A stretch of DNA of 64,000 nt from Bacteroidota bacterium (GCA_016194975.1 JACQAM010000007.1:341031-405030); one strand, 5' to 3'; counted from the stretch's first letter, positions 51,744-61,695 are shown. Program-made: numbers and translations. Notes: generated by a model from the letters alone, not told the origin.

Positions 51744-52097
51744 AATGGAGTTGATTAGATCGTAAAATTACTCCTTTATCAACTCGGTTCGCTTGTAATC
51801 AGTACAAAAAACATTCGCCGGTTTATCACCTTTCAAGGGAAATCCTAAAAACTGAAAAGAAAATTTTTTCCTTCATTTTTCCGTGAACTCTGTTTTGAAA
51901 AAGAAGTGCTATGATTTCCGGAGTCCCCTTCGCCTATGCACTCGACAATCTTCGGACTTTTCGATACACTGAACATTCTATTCGATAACCTGCGTGTTGA
52001 TCTTCCTTCGTAAGAAATTTATTTTGTCATCTTAGTGCATTGAATTATTTCATGATGCCGTAATGAAAATAACTCACGACAGAATAAAAATCCCGCT
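51744..52097. other. 354-base divergent spacer
   Basis: It lies between purE and the T9SS gene at 52098. Apart from the purE -7 box it holds no ORF, clear hairpin or repeat that I can see. A strong promoter for the plus-strand gene was not identified. Confidence 0.5.
51763..51770 (-). promoter_or_regulatory. -7 box TAATTTTA for purE
   Basis: On the minus strand TAATTTTA is 19 bases before the purE ATG. No purine riboswitch or PurR-type operator was noticed upstream. Confidence 0.45.
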
Positions 52098-53684
52098 ATG
52101 AAAACAATTTTTCTCTTCTTCCTTTTTCCAGTCGCTCTCCTTTCGCAGCAAACTGTTTTTCAGAAAAATTTCAATCAACTGTCGTATGATTGTTTCCGGG
52201 CGATCGCTTCAACTTCGGACGGCGGATATCTCATAGCCGGGGAAACCAATTCGAACGGTAATGGCGGACTCGATGTGTGGGTTATTAAAACTGATGCAAA
52301 CGGTGATACTTTATGGACGCGCATGATAGGCGGACCACAAACGGACAGAGCTCATGCGGTTGCGGAAATAAATGGTGAATACCTCGTGCAGGGAACCACC
52401 AATTCATTCGGATCAGGAAGACTTGATCTTTTTCTTGTGAAACTGAATTCTGCCGGCGATACCATTTTCACAAGAACTTACGGCTCTGCCCTAGATGAAT
52501 CGGTGATCATTCCAACCAGCCACATCATTCCTTCCTGGAATGGCGGATATGTTTTTACAGGACTCGCTTATTCCGACACGACACTGATGAACAATAATGC
52601 TTACGTGGTTTGTACAGATTCTTCCGGAAATGTAGTGTGGGCAAATATCTATACCGGCATTGGAAATTCATTCAGCAATTCCATTCAGCGGACAACAGAT
52701 TCTTCTTATGTTTTTGCTGCCGGAGGATCGCTGAGTACTGCTGCTGCGGATTATATTCTTACAAAAATTGACCGCAATGGAAATGTGATCTGGTGTCGCG
52801 ATTATGATACACAGGGCGGAGTGGATTGGGCGATGAATGTGCAAACCACTGCTGACAGCGGCTACATTATGTTCGGCATGACCGATGAATCGAATTTATA
52901 TGCAAGCATAGGAATTATCAGAACCGATTCGAATGGTGTCATCGAGTGGGCAAAAGAATATAAATACCCGACGCATGGTACGTGGATAAATGATGCTGTA
53001 AAATTCTCCGATGCCTCCTACATCGTTGCGGGTTACATACAGGAAACAAATTCGAATGATCTGAATGCTTTTCTGATGGAAGTGGATTTCAATGGAGATA
53101 CCGTATGGACCAGAAAATTCGGAAGCGTAACAGGGCACGATGAAATGAGTTCTGTGCAGGTGGCCGTCGATAATGGCATTATAGCCGCAGGTTATTCTAT
53201 CGGCTTCGGAAACGGATCATTCGACGGCTATCTTGTAAAAACAAATTCCATGGGTGAAGAATTCTGCAATGATTTGCCCGACACCATGATCATCAGCAAC
53301 GTAAGTTTTTCGGATACACTTTGTTATCCCGGCGTAGTGAGTTTGGGCGTGAGCCATTCTTCATCACCGGGCATACTTTCAGGATGCGGCAATTATACTT
53401 CGCTTTGTTTTTCTCCCGCATCGGTGAATGAAGAACAACAACAGATTTCTTTTTCTTTATTTCCCGATCCGGCCATTGGCGAAATAAATATTGAAATAAA
53501 AAATACGAATGAAAATTATCTCGCAAACATCACTGACGTTTCCGGAAGAATAATTCTTTCACCAGTTGAATTTTCAAAGAACATACAAATTAACATTTCA
53601 TCGCTGAGTCCCGGCATTTATTTTGTGCAGATTATGAGTGAGAACAAACACGTCGTTGCAATAAAGAAGCTGATCGTAGAATAA
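52098..53684 (+). CDS. T9SS-secreted beta-propeller-like protein
   Basis: 528 residues. The signal peptide ends LLSQQ (about 17). At least six repeats of about 55 residues follow, each with GGYLIAGETNSNGNGGLDVW-like and WVIKTDANGDTLWTR-like halves, the SBBP/delta-60-like propeller repeat typical of surface proteins. The C-terminus is a T9SS type A sorting domain (SLFPDPAIGEINI, then SPGIYFVQIMS). Exported to the cell surface or medium; adhesion or binding is likely, but the ligand is unknown. Confidence 0.87.
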   Translation: MKTIFLFFLFPVALLSQQTVFQKNFNQLSYDCFRAIASTSDGGYLIAGETNSNGNGGLDVWVIKTDANGDTLWTRMIGGPQTDRAHAVAEINGEYLVQGTTNSFGSGRLDLFLVKLNSAGDTIFTRTYGSALDESVIIPTSHIIPSWNGGYVFTGLAYSDTTLMNNNAYVVCTDSSGNVVWANIYTGIGNSFSNSIQRTTDSSYVFAAGGSLSTAAADYILTKIDRNGNVIWCRDYDTQGGVDWAMNVQTTADSGYIMFGMTDESNLYASIGIIRTDSNGVIEWAKEYKYPTHGTWINDAVKFSDASYIVAGYIQETNSNDLNAFLMEVDFNGDTVWTRKFGSVTGHDEMSSVQVAVDNGIIAAGYSIGFGNGSFDGYLVKTNSMGEEFCNDLPDTMIISNVSFSDTLCYPGVVSLGVSHSSSPGILSGCGNYTSLCFSPASVNEEQQQISFSLFPDPAIGEINIEIKNTNENYLANITDVSGRIILSPVEFSKNIQINISSLSPGIYFVQIMSENKHVVAIKKLIVE

Positions 53685-53757
53685 AATCATTCATTTACCG
53701 AAATCGGTAAGAAGAGTCCGTTCATCGAAAAACCAATTTAAACACTCAGTGCTTCCT

Positions 53758-53765
53758 TAACTTTA
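53758..53765 (+). promoter_or_regulatory. -7 box TAACTTTA
   Basis: TAACTTTA ends 19 bases before the ATG at 53785. Confidence 0.45.
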
Positions 53766-53784
53766 TATACAAATCCTATCGGCA

Positions 53785-54090
53785 ATGAAATCGTATGAAA
53801 CCATGAGTGAAGCGGTGAATGACCTGGTGAAACGGGGTTACGATCACGACTTTAATATTGAAAAGGAATTTCTTATTTGCGAAGCGGAAAATTTCCGTCT
53901 ATCTCCCGATGAATTCTGCATTGATGAAATTTATCGTTTTGAAGGAGATACCGATCCCGGCGATGAGAATATCGTTTACGCGATCAGCTCAGAGAAAAAA
54001 GGGGTCAAAGGAATTCTTGTCAATGCATTCGGCCCTTACACCGACAGTCTTTCAGCAGAGATCGTAGCAAAACTTGCGAACCGGAATTGA
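53785..54090 (+). CDS. Small conserved Bacteroidota protein (often labelled phosphoribosylpyrophosphate synthetase)
   Basis: 101 residues: SEAVNDLVKRGYDHDFNIE, then EFCIDEIYRFEGDTDPGDEN and IVYAISSEKKGVKGILVNAFG. This roughly 100-residue cytosolic family is common in Bacteroidota and, as I recall, is often labelled phosphoribosylpyrophosphate synthetase. It is far too short for that enzyme and has no PRPP-binding loop. Its true function is unknown to me. Monocistronic, with a matching -7 box. Confidence 0.75.
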   Translation: MKSYETMSEAVNDLVKRGYDHDFNIEKEFLICEAENFRLSPDEFCIDEIYRFEGDTDPGDENIVYAISSEKKGVKGILVNAFGPYTDSLSAEIVAKLANRN

Positions 54091-54109
54091 TGCGCATCAC
54101 CGGATCATT

Positions 54110-55234
54110 TTATCCCGCATAAAAATCTGAGGCCAGAAATTTCGATGGATTCGTTGAAGCGATCCTGTCGAATGAAGAAACTGAAATATTATTCGTTGCA
54201 TCCATATTCATCAGCGCCTGTTTCAGTTCATCGCGCAGAAAAGCTTCGTCTTTATTTTTCTCTACCACGAAAAAATCTGTTCCGAAAAGAATTTTATCAC
54301 CGAGTAATTTATTATTCGCATCGTTGATGTCGTCGTGAATAGTTTTGAAAATGCGCGTGTCGTTCAGCGAAAAGGAAACATCCGTGTACACGTTGTTATT
54401 GCCCGCCACCATTTCGCGGACAGTGGTGTACCATCTTGCTCTCGGAACAATTTTATCTTCTCCACCGTAATGCGCGAGATTTATTTTCAGATTTGGAAAT
54501 AGTTCAAGCACTTTTTTGTAATTGAAAGGTTCGGTGAAATTCCACTGATATTTTGCCGGATCAGTTTCTTTCAGATTGTGAAACTCATTCGGAAATCTCG
54601 GCGGAGGAAATCCATTCAGCTTCCCGCGATAATGAATCACTCCGTCAATGCAATGATAAGTGACTGGCACGTTGTGATCCGATGCCCATAGGTAAAGTTC
54701 ATCGAGCCGCTCATCAAAAGGATAATAACCCAGTGCAGGATACATTTTCAGTCCCACGAATCCCGATCTTTCAAAATACGGTTTCACCCAATTGAGAATA
54801 TCATTTCCATTTTGAAATTCACGACGACGCGGATCAACAAATAAAAACGGGAGAAGGATATTCGCAAAATTATCTTTCGCACGCAGGCGGATGATCTCGT
54901 CGAGTTGCGTGTTGTAATTGCTCAGTGGTTTTCCCGCGCCCATCTGCTCCATATCCATCGGCAGAATTACAAAACGCACATCGCCCCATCCTTTGTAATA
55001 ATCGCGCAACTGGTTGAAAATAACTTCCTGGCTTTTTCCCAAACCTATCTCAGCAAACTTCGCAACGCGTTCGTATTTTTTATTGACCGCACCCGACAAA
55101 AATAATTTCGCAAACTTTCCGATAGACTGGCTCACGGGATATTCCGCCAGGAATTTCATGATCGGCAACCCGACAACATTGTTCGGAACATATTGCGCAG
55201 TGAAAATGTGGGTGTGGGCGTTGTAGTATTTCAT
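54110..55234 (-). CDS. Amidohydrolase-superfamily protein
   Basis: 374 residues. The TIM-barrel metal site starts with NAHTHIF (His7, His9), followed by FVGLKMYPALGYYPFDE with the bridging-type Lys region, VTYHCIDGV, INLAHYGG and a late Asp in LFGTDFFVV. This is the pattern of the amidohydrolase_2/uronate-isomerase-like decarboxylase and hydrolase group. The substrate is unclear. There is no signal peptide, so it is cytosolic. It lies 25 bases downstream of the membrane protein gene at 55260 and is probably cotranscribed. Confidence 0.87.
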   Translation of the reverse strand: MKYYNAHTHIFTAQYVPNNVVGLPIMKFLAEYPVSQSIGKFAKLFLSGAVNKKYERVAKFAEIGLGKSQEVIFNQLRDYYKGWGDVRFVILPMDMEQMGAGKPLSNYNTQLDEIIRLRAKDNFANILLPFLFVDPRRREFQNGNDILNWVKPYFERSGFVGLKMYPALGYYPFDERLDELYLWASDHNVPVTYHCIDGVIHYRGKLNGFPPPRFPNEFHNLKETDPAKYQWNFTEPFNYKKVLELFPNLKINLAHYGGEDKIVPRARWYTTVREMVAGNNNVYTDVSFSLNDTRIFKTIHDDINDANNKLLGDKILFGTDFFVVEKNKDEAFLRDELKQALMNMDATNNISVSSFDRIASTNPSKFLASDFYAG

Positions 55235-55259
55235 TTTTTATTTTACATTTTTTATTCTT

Positions 55260-56228
55260 CTATTCCTTCGGTTTCACACTCGTTCTTATATTCAGTAAAC
55301 GCACAAGAAGATTGAACCAGTTATCGGCTCCGTAACCGAGTGCGCCTATCGTGATCATCCATCCGAAGATCATGAGAATTAAATTCTGCGATTCGGGTTT
55401 CGGCCAGCCGATTGGAAGATCCAGCAAACCCGATTCGGTATAAGCTGTTTTTATCCGGTCCACATTTTTTTTCACGAGATCTTTCACCGCAGAATCAGTT
55501 TGTATCACTTTATTGAGCGAGTCCTGTTGCTGTTGCTTGTGAATATACTGATCGGCATTCTGCACAATATTCAGCCGGAGATTTTTATCGGCGAATAATT
55601 GTTTCGCAATGTGAATGGAATCAATATTGAAACTGATGGTGACGACAGCGGAAATAACAAGCAGCGAGCGCGTGATACTTTTTTTGTACCAAGTGGAAGT
55701 GGCCATCATATAATTACCATACCACGATTTTATTTTCGCGCGCAGCGTTTCATAATCGGCGGCGCCGAATGCAAATGTCCTTAGCAATTGTTTCAGGTCG
55801 CTTTCTTTGAGTTGATCGGTTCCCTGAAGGAACTGGCTGAAAATTTCTTTACCTCCATTCTCGAGAGGCGGCGTGAGCAAAGGCTGTTGCACTAAGAATT
55901 TTTTCTGATCGCGGTCAAAAGAATATTCCGGAAGTTGATGATCGCTGCGGATCACATCGATGAGTGCATCAGAAAAAATTTCCGCACCTATGTAATGCGG
56001 GTAGCGCGTATCGCTCTCGCGCAGGCGGTCGATGAGCGGGTGCGAAAGCAATTTAAAAGTAAAATCCTTGTTGATCGGATCATTGAAAACATCGTTCAGC
56101 GCTTTGTAGAGAAATCGCCCGCGCTTGTGCGTGAACAGTTGCCACAATTCGCAAACGCCCGAAACAATGATGGAAAAAATAAGAAAGATGAACGCGAGTG
56201 AGATGATGACTTCGAGAAGAGTGGTCAT
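55260..56228 (-). CDS. Membrane protein of unknown function
   Basis: 322 residues from Met at 56228 (MTTLLEVIISLAFIFLIFSI); the longer frame to 56291 adds a basic stretch with no signal. There is a hydrophobic helix at 5-25, a large soluble part, a second helix around 185-205 (RSLLVISAVVTISFNI), a coiled-coil-like Gln-rich segment (QQQQDSLNKVIQTD) and a final helix near 275-300. No family is recognised. It precedes the amidohydrolase gene in one unit. Confidence 0.72.
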   Translation of the reverse strand: MTTLLEVIISLAFIFLIFSIIVSGVCELWQLFTHKRGRFLYKALNDVFNDPINKDFTFKLLSHPLIDRLRESDTRYPHYIGAEIFSDALIDVIRSDHQLPEYSFDRDQKKFLVQQPLLTPPLENGGKEIFSQFLQGTDQLKESDLKQLLRTFAFGAADYETLRAKIKSWYGNYMMATSTWYKKSITRSLLVISAVVTISFNIDSIHIAKQLFADKNLRLNIVQNADQYIHKQQQQDSLNKVIQTDSAVKDLVKKNVDRIKTAYTESGLLDLPIGWPKPESQNLILMIFGWMITIGALGYGADNWFNLLVRLLNIRTSVKPKE

Positions 56229-56322
56229 ACTCCGGATTATTTTTTTGCGGGGGAATCGGTAACGAATATACAAATCCGTCTGAAATGACAAGGACGTTTT
56301 GGTGACAGCTGAGAAATCTCAA

Positions 56323-56407
56323 TCCCGATAGATATCGGGACCAAATCCCAAATACCCTAATACCCCAACACCTCAATAACCCAATAACCAATAACCAATA
56401 ACCAATG
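56323..56407. repeat. Palindrome TCCCGAT-AGAT-ATCGGGA and AATAACC word repeat
   Basis: A perfect 7-bp stem with a 4-base loop (56323-56340) is followed by near-tandem CCAATAA/AATAACC words (to 56407). From memory, the palindrome word is a common Bacteroidota intergenic repeat. The 248-base spacer (56229-56476) holds nothing else. Confidence 0.6.
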
Positions 56408-56476
56408 ACAATAATTTATCCAACCTTATCAAAACACCTTGCGCAACTCATCTTTCTCGCTTACTTTTATTGCTTC

Positions 56477-57292
56477 ATGAAAAAATATAGTCTCCTTCTT
56501 TTCACCTGCATTTTTTCCATCGCAAAAGCCGATGATAATCCACCGCTTGGCGCGCGCTCGCTCGCTATGGGCGGATGCGGTGTAGCACTGAAAAACGATC
56601 TCTGGTGCACACAAAATAATCAGGCCGGACTTGCGTGGATGAAATCTTTTGAAGCCGGCGCATTTTATGAATCGCGTTTTCTTGTGCCCGGCCTCGGCAT
56701 GAAAGGTTTTGCTGCGGCAATGCCTACGAAAGCCGGCACATTCGGATTGAACATGACCTCACTCGGACTCGGAAATTTATATTCTGAAAATAAAGCGGGG
56801 CTCGGTTATGCAAAATCTTTTGGCCCGAAGATCGCCGCTTCCGTTCAACTCGATTATATCTACACGCACATTGCAGAAAATTATGGCTCTGCTTCTACTG
56901 CTGTTGGTGAAGCCGGAATCATTGCAACGCCGGTGAAAGGGCTCGTTATTGGTTTTCATATTTTCAATCCTACAAAAAGTAAACTCAGCGGAAATGTGAG
57001 TGAGCGTGTTCCTACCATTATGCGTTTTGGCGGCGCCTATAATTTTTCGGACCAGGTCATCGTCTCTTCCGAAATTGAAAAAGATGTGGACTACAAACCC
57101 ATCATTCGCGGCGGAGTGGAATACCGGCCGGTGAGTGCGTTTTACCTGCGCGCAGGTGCTGCCTCCAATCCGGGGCTCATCACTTTTGGTTTCGGTGTAG
57201 CCATGAAAAAAATTCGTCTCGATGTAGGAGCCGGTTATCATTCCGTACTCGGGTTCTGCCCCTCTATGGGTTTGCAATACGGATTTGAATAG
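56477..57292 (+). CDS. PorV/PorQ-like outer membrane protein
   Basis: 271 residues from Met at 56477 (MKKYSLLLFTCIFSIAKA signal peptide); the frame start at 56405 would bury the signal. The signature GARSLAMGGCGVALKNDLWC, followed by NNQAGLAWM, is the start of PorV/UPF0164-type barrels in the FadL-like group. The rest alternates strands and turns (FGLNMTSLGLGNLYSENKAG). PorV and PorQ relatives serve the T9SS at the outer membrane, but this one is shorter than PorV and is best called PorV-like. The helix-hairpin-helix barrel gene follows 32 bases on. Confidence 0.75.
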   Translation: MKKYSLLLFTCIFSIAKADDNPPLGARSLAMGGCGVALKNDLWCTQNNQAGLAWMKSFEAGAFYESRFLVPGLGMKGFAAAMPTKAGTFGLNMTSLGLGNLYSENKAGLGYAKSFGPKIAASVQLDYIYTHIAENYGSASTAVGEAGIIATPVKGLVIGFHIFNPTKSKLSGNVSERVPTIMRFGGAYNFSDQVIVSSEIEKDVDYKPIIRGGVEYRPVSAFYLRAGAASNPGLITFGFGVAMKKIRLDVGAGYHSVLGFCPSMGLQYGFE

Positions 57293-57324
57293 AAGCCACT
57301 GATCTCACAGGTTTACACAGATTC

Positions 57325-59496
57325 ATGAATCATAAGGGAAATACGTTTTTGTTTAACAGGGAATTTTCTCTTCATCAAAGAACTTTCTCCCCGGGAAAAT
57401 TATTTTTTTCCATTGCGTGTTTTTTCATTTCATCAATAAATATTTCTGCGCAGGTAAAAACAGATACCGTTCCGCAGGATGATCCGTTACAACAACAGAT
57501 CGAAAATCTTTCTGAAAGTATCGGCAGTGAAAACGCCGACCTCTCCACGCTCGAGGAAAATCTGAAATATTACACTGATCATCCGCTCAACCTGAATTCC
57601 GCGACGAAAGAAGAGTTACAGGACCTGATGCTGCTCGATGAAATTCAGATCGACAACCTGCTCGATCACCGCGCGCGCTTCGGAAATATGATGAGCATTT
57701 ATGAATTGCAAACCATTGACGGTTTCGATCTCGCCACCATTTATAAAATTCTTCCCTATGTGCGCGTTAACGATTACACAACGGCTGGCCATTTCAGTTT
57801 CCGGGAGATGATGAAGAATGGAAAAAGTGAAATTGCCATTCGTGATTCACGCATTCTCGAAACTCAAAAAGGTTTCACTCCTGCCGATAGCGCCACACTC
57901 GCTGCAAATCCGAATGCGCGTTACCTCGGTAATCCCGATCACCTGTATGCGCGCTATCGTTTCACTTACGGAAATTATGTGAGTGCGTCGCTCATTTCCG
58001 ATAAAGATGCGGGCGAACAATTTTTCCGCGGAACAGAAAAAAATGGTTTCGATTTTTATTCCGCGCACTTGTGCGTGCGTAATATGGGTTTTGTAAAAAC
58101 TGCGGTCGTTGGCGATTACCAGGCGAGTTTCGGACAAGGATTAGTTGCGTGGACAGGTTTTGCATTCGGAAAAACTTCGGCGGTCATGAACACCAAGAGA
58201 AATTCAATGGGCATTCGCCCCTACTCTTCCGTAGATGAAAATAAATTTCTGCGCGGCGCTGCAACAACTCTTCGTTTCGGAAAATTTGAATCGACTGCAT
58301 TTTTTTCCATGAATAAAAAAGATGCGAATATTTTAACGAGCGACACCACCGGCGGAAAAAATATAGACATCCTCGAAGTAAGCAGTTTGCAAACTACAGG
58401 ATTGCACACCACTCCCGGAGAGATCGCCGATAAGAATGCGATCACCGAAACGATCTACGGCGGCAATATTTCTTTCCGCGGAAAAAAATTCAACATGGGC
58501 ATCACGGCGATGCACAGCCAGTTCGATGCCGATCTGAAAAGAAGTTTATCGCTTTACAATCAATTCGAATTTTCTTCGCAGTCGAATAATGTGATTGGCG
58601 CCGATTATGAATGGAGTTTGCGCAATTTTCATTTCTTCGGAGAAGAAGCTATTTCGCAGAACGGGGGGAAAGCATTCATCAACGGCGTGCTCATCAGTCT
58701 CGATCAGCGTCTTGCTTTTACCGTGCACACACGCTGGTTCGAAAAAGATTTCCAGAATATTTATGCGAATACTTTTTCAGAAAGCACAACGATCGCCAAT
58801 GAAAAAGGAATTTATTTCGGGATGCAGGCCAAACCCGCGCCGCGAATTACGATCAGCACTTACTATGATAATTTTATTTTTCCGTGGTTGCATTACCAGG
58901 TGAATGCACCTTCGCACGGAACCGATTATCTCGGGCAGATCAATTTTACTCCCGATAAAAAAACGGATATGTATTTCCGTTACCGCCATCGTGATAAATT
59001 CATCAATGCCGGCGACAAAACAGTTCCTATCGATTATCTTATTCCACTCACGCAGGACGATTACCGTTTCAACATCACTTACCCTCTCACTTCTTCGTTC
59101 ACGCTGAACAACCGCGTAGAGTTCACTCAATATTTTAAAACGAATGCAAAAGCGGAAAAAGGATTTGTGATCTGGCAGGATGTGAAGTACCATCACTTCG
59201 GAAGTAAATTTTCTTTCACCGCGCGTTATGCATTGTTCCAGACCGACAGTTACAATTCTGCGATCTACGCTTTTGAAACAGACATGCCCTACACGTATTC
59301 CATTCCCGCTTACTATTACAAAGGATCGCGCATGTACCTGCTCGTGGATTATGATCTTTCGAGGAAAGTTGAAATTTATTTCCGCATTTCACAAACGTAT
59401 TACAACAACCAGAACGTGATAAGCGCCGGTTCACTCACCGAGATCGACAAGAATACGAAGACCGAAGCGAAGGTGATGGTGAGAGTGAAGTTTTAA
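57325..59496 (+). CDS. Outer membrane protein with N-terminal helix-hairpin-helix (ComEA-like) domain
   Basis: 723 residues. A signal segment at about 27-43 (FFSIACFFISSINISAQ) implies either a long n-region or a later start. A helix-hairpin-helix pair follows: NLNSATKEELQDLMLLDEIQ and IYELQTIDGFDLATIYKILP (about 90-150). The remaining about 550 residues look like a beta-barrel (repeated alternating strands, last residues VMVRVKF with a terminal Phe). DNA-binding HhH in an exported barrel suggests extracellular DNA contact or simply protein contact. It is cotranscribed with the PorV-like gene. Confidence 0.82.
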   Translation: MNHKGNTFLFNREFSLHQRTFSPGKLFFSIACFFISSINISAQVKTDTVPQDDPLQQQIENLSESIGSENADLSTLEENLKYYTDHPLNLNSATKEELQDLMLLDEIQIDNLLDHRARFGNMMSIYELQTIDGFDLATIYKILPYVRVNDYTTAGHFSFREMMKNGKSEIAIRDSRILETQKGFTPADSATLAANPNARYLGNPDHLYARYRFTYGNYVSASLISDKDAGEQFFRGTEKNGFDFYSAHLCVRNMGFVKTAVVGDYQASFGQGLVAWTGFAFGKTSAVMNTKRNSMGIRPYSSVDENKFLRGAATTLRFGKFESTAFFSMNKKDANILTSDTTGGKNIDILEVSSLQTTGLHTTPGEIADKNAITETIYGGNISFRGKKFNMGITAMHSQFDADLKRSLSLYNQFEFSSQSNNVIGADYEWSLRNFHFFGEEAISQNGGKAFINGVLISLDQRLAFTVHTRWFEKDFQNIYANTFSESTTIANEKGIYFGMQAKPAPRITISTYYDNFIFPWLHYQVNAPSHGTDYLGQINFTPDKKTDMYFRYRHRDKFINAGDKTVPIDYLIPLTQDDYRFNITYPLTSSFTLNNRVEFTQYFKTNAKAEKGFVIWQDVKYHHFGSKFSFTARYALFQTDSYNSAIYAFETDMPYTYSIPAYYYKGSRMYLLVDYDLSRKVEIYFRISQTYYNNQNVISAGSLTEIDKNTKTEAKVMVRVKF

Positions 59497-59657
59497 AAAT
59501 TATTCTGCTGATTTTTTGCCTGCTTTAACTCTGAAGGAATTTTCGGGGGAGGGACAAATTAGGAAAAAGAAGGGGTGGTAAAAAAATCTATTTTCAGAAA
59601 TGTTTTCTTCTTTTTTCTTATTGGTAATTTCCATCTCTTAAAAGTAGAAACCAGGTT

Positions 59658-61667
59658 TCATTTGTATCTGCAAATTTTATCCTTTTTGCAAACATATTTA
59701 TTTAAAATTCTATACGTCTTCACTATCGCTTGCATGGAATCAATAATCTTTGGATCAGTTACAGAAGTAGCATTGAAATTTTCATCAATCTTTGAAACAT
59801 GATCACTTGATATCAAATAATCATTGTGCAGAAAATTCGGATAAGTTGAACTGAACAGACTTAAAGAAAAGGATCGATCATTTCTGAATGTTAGAGATGT
59901 ATCCAAGCCCATTCCCATCCAATGTTGCTGATAATTAAATTGCATATTGTAATTACTTTTAAATAATTCAATTAGTGACGGAAGAATATCGATGTGACCT
60001 GAAACTCCTTGAAATTCGCTTTTCGTTGCTAATAAAGGGGAATAAATAATAAGCGGAACATGGAAATAATCTATTTCACTTCTGAAAGGAATATCTGTTT
60101 CAACTCGATGATCACCAGTGATGATAAAAATAGTATTATCATAATCACTGCGTTTCTTATAAGTTTCGAAAAATTGTTTTATTGCATCATCAGTAAATAA
60201 GGCTGCCGAAATGAAATCCTTATTTACCTTATTGTATATTTTATCAAAATCGGGATTGGTTGATTCCAGCCTGCTTTTCAGAAATTCGTAATTGTAATAT
60301 TGTTTGGTACACAAATCAAAAGGACTGTGAAGAGATAAAGTGATATAAAGATTTAAATATGGATTCTTGTTTTTAATCGTATCAAGTATCTCAAAAGACT
60401 GACTGAATAAATCTTTATCGTTATAACCCCATGAAAAGCTAATCCCTCCTGGTTTTTTATATTTTGAATTGAATTTTGTTCCATCAAGAATGCAATCCAA
60501 TCCAATTTCATTCATGTATAATCCGATCTGGTCAAAATAAAGTCCTCCACCATAAAATGATCTTGTTGCATATCCATTCTGCTGAAGAAGATTAATTAAC
60601 GAAAAGTGTTTTGGATAATGATGTTGATCTGGAAAATCCTGATCGATATTGATTAGTCCACGAGAATCAGTTCCGTAAGGTGCAGACGCAAGAATATTGG
60701 GCAACGATCCATAAGAATGCTCGGCATTGCTTAAAAAATGATTCCAATAAAGGCTTTGTTTTGAAAGCGAATCGAGAAAAGGTGTAAAGTGACCTATGTA
60801 TGTATTGTCGCCGCAAAACGATCCAGATAATCCTTCCACAATAAGTAAAACAACATTTGGTTTATTACCCGTTTTTTTAAAAAAGCCCCCTAATGCATTC
60901 GGGTAGCTGTCCTTATGCAATAAGGGGTATTCCTCAGAAGTAAAAGAGAAGTTTGGATTTAATTTATGGTAAAGATCAATTTGTTGGTTTATTTCCTGAG
61001 TTGACAAATCATTTTCTTGTTTCTCATTATATAAATAATCAGCAACCGATTTTGCAAAATAAATTCCTTTATTGTTTCCAATATAGTAATCAAAATAACT
61101 GTCGAAATGTTTAATTGATTTATAATAATGATTGCGATTCCATAAAAGCATGATAAAAATTCCTGAATAGATGATCAGGGAAATCTTTTGATTCCTTGGG
61201 GAAAAATTAATCTTGGGTAATTTGAACAGACAAATCCATGACGCAAAGCCAAGTATTGCAAAATACATCAACCACAATCCTATTCTTCCGAAAGTAAATT
61301 CAGATGCCGCAATCTTGAATGATTCAGAAAATGAGAATTCCAATAAAACATTTGATAACGGAACTCCGTTTGAAAGGAAAAAATGAGTGAATGCGATTTG
61401 AATAAATGTCAATAGTAAAATGGTAAAAGAATATACTCGAAAAGCAAATCGCTGACTAATGTAATTAATGAAAACAAAAGGCAAAAAGAGAAATGAAAGA
61501 CTGAACGCAAAAAAAGAATCGAAATTTATTCCTGATGCGATTGCCCACATTGAAGGAAGAACATGACCAGAGAAGAACAGGAATAAATATTCATATACCC
61601 TGAGTGATATTAGAATTGCAAGGAATGCAACAAAAAAAATAAAGTGAGTTACAATGTTTTTTCGCAC
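59658..61667 (-). CDS. LTA-synthase-type sulfatase (alkaline-phosphatase superfamily)
   Basis: 669 residues. Five N-terminal membrane helices (to about 205) are followed by an extracytoplasmic sulfatase-fold domain: NVVLLIVEGLSGSFCGDNTY is the metal/nucleophile region and FIITGDHRVETDIPF holds the metal-binding Asp-His. The architecture matches LtaS, the phosphoglycerol transferases and phosphoethanolamine transferases; in a Gram-negative it may modify glycans or lipids with phosphoglycerol. The coding sequence is distinctly AT-rich compared with its surroundings, hinting at transfer. Last gene of the minus-strand operon. Confidence 0.88.
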   Translation of the reverse strand: MRKNIVTHFIFFVAFLAILISLRVYEYLFLFFSGHVLPSMWAIASGINFDSFFAFSLSFLFLPFVFINYISQRFAFRVYSFTILLLTFIQIAFTHFFLSNGVPLSNVLLEFSFSESFKIAASEFTFGRIGLWLMYFAILGFASWICLFKLPKINFSPRNQKISLIIYSGIFIMLLWNRNHYYKSIKHFDSYFDYYIGNNKGIYFAKSVADYLYNEKQENDLSTQEINQQIDLYHKLNPNFSFTSEEYPLLHKDSYPNALGGFFKKTGNKPNVVLLIVEGLSGSFCGDNTYIGHFTPFLDSLSKQSLYWNHFLSNAEHSYGSLPNILASAPYGTDSRGLINIDQDFPDQHHYPKHFSLINLLQQNGYATRSFYGGGLYFDQIGLYMNEIGLDCILDGTKFNSKYKKPGGISFSWGYNDKDLFSQSFEILDTIKNKNPYLNLYITLSLHSPFDLCTKQYYNYEFLKSRLESTNPDFDKIYNKVNKDFISAALFTDDAIKQFFETYKKRSDYDNTIFIITGDHRVETDIPFRSEIDYFHVPLIIYSPLLATKSEFQGVSGHIDILPSLIELFKSNYNMQFNYQQHWMGMGLDTSLTFRNDRSFSLSLFSSTYPNFLHNDYLISSDHVSKIDENFNATSVTDPKIIDSMQAIVKTYRILNKYVCKKDKICRYK

Positions 61668-61687
61668 ATGGATGGGAATTGATCTTT

Positions 61688-61695
61688 TAAATCTA
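61688..61695 (-). promoter_or_regulatory. Possible -7 box TAGATTTA
   Basis: On the minus strand TAGATTTA lies 20 bases before the ATG at 61667, at the end of the small lipoprotein gene. It may give the sulfatase gene an extra start. Confidence 0.3.
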
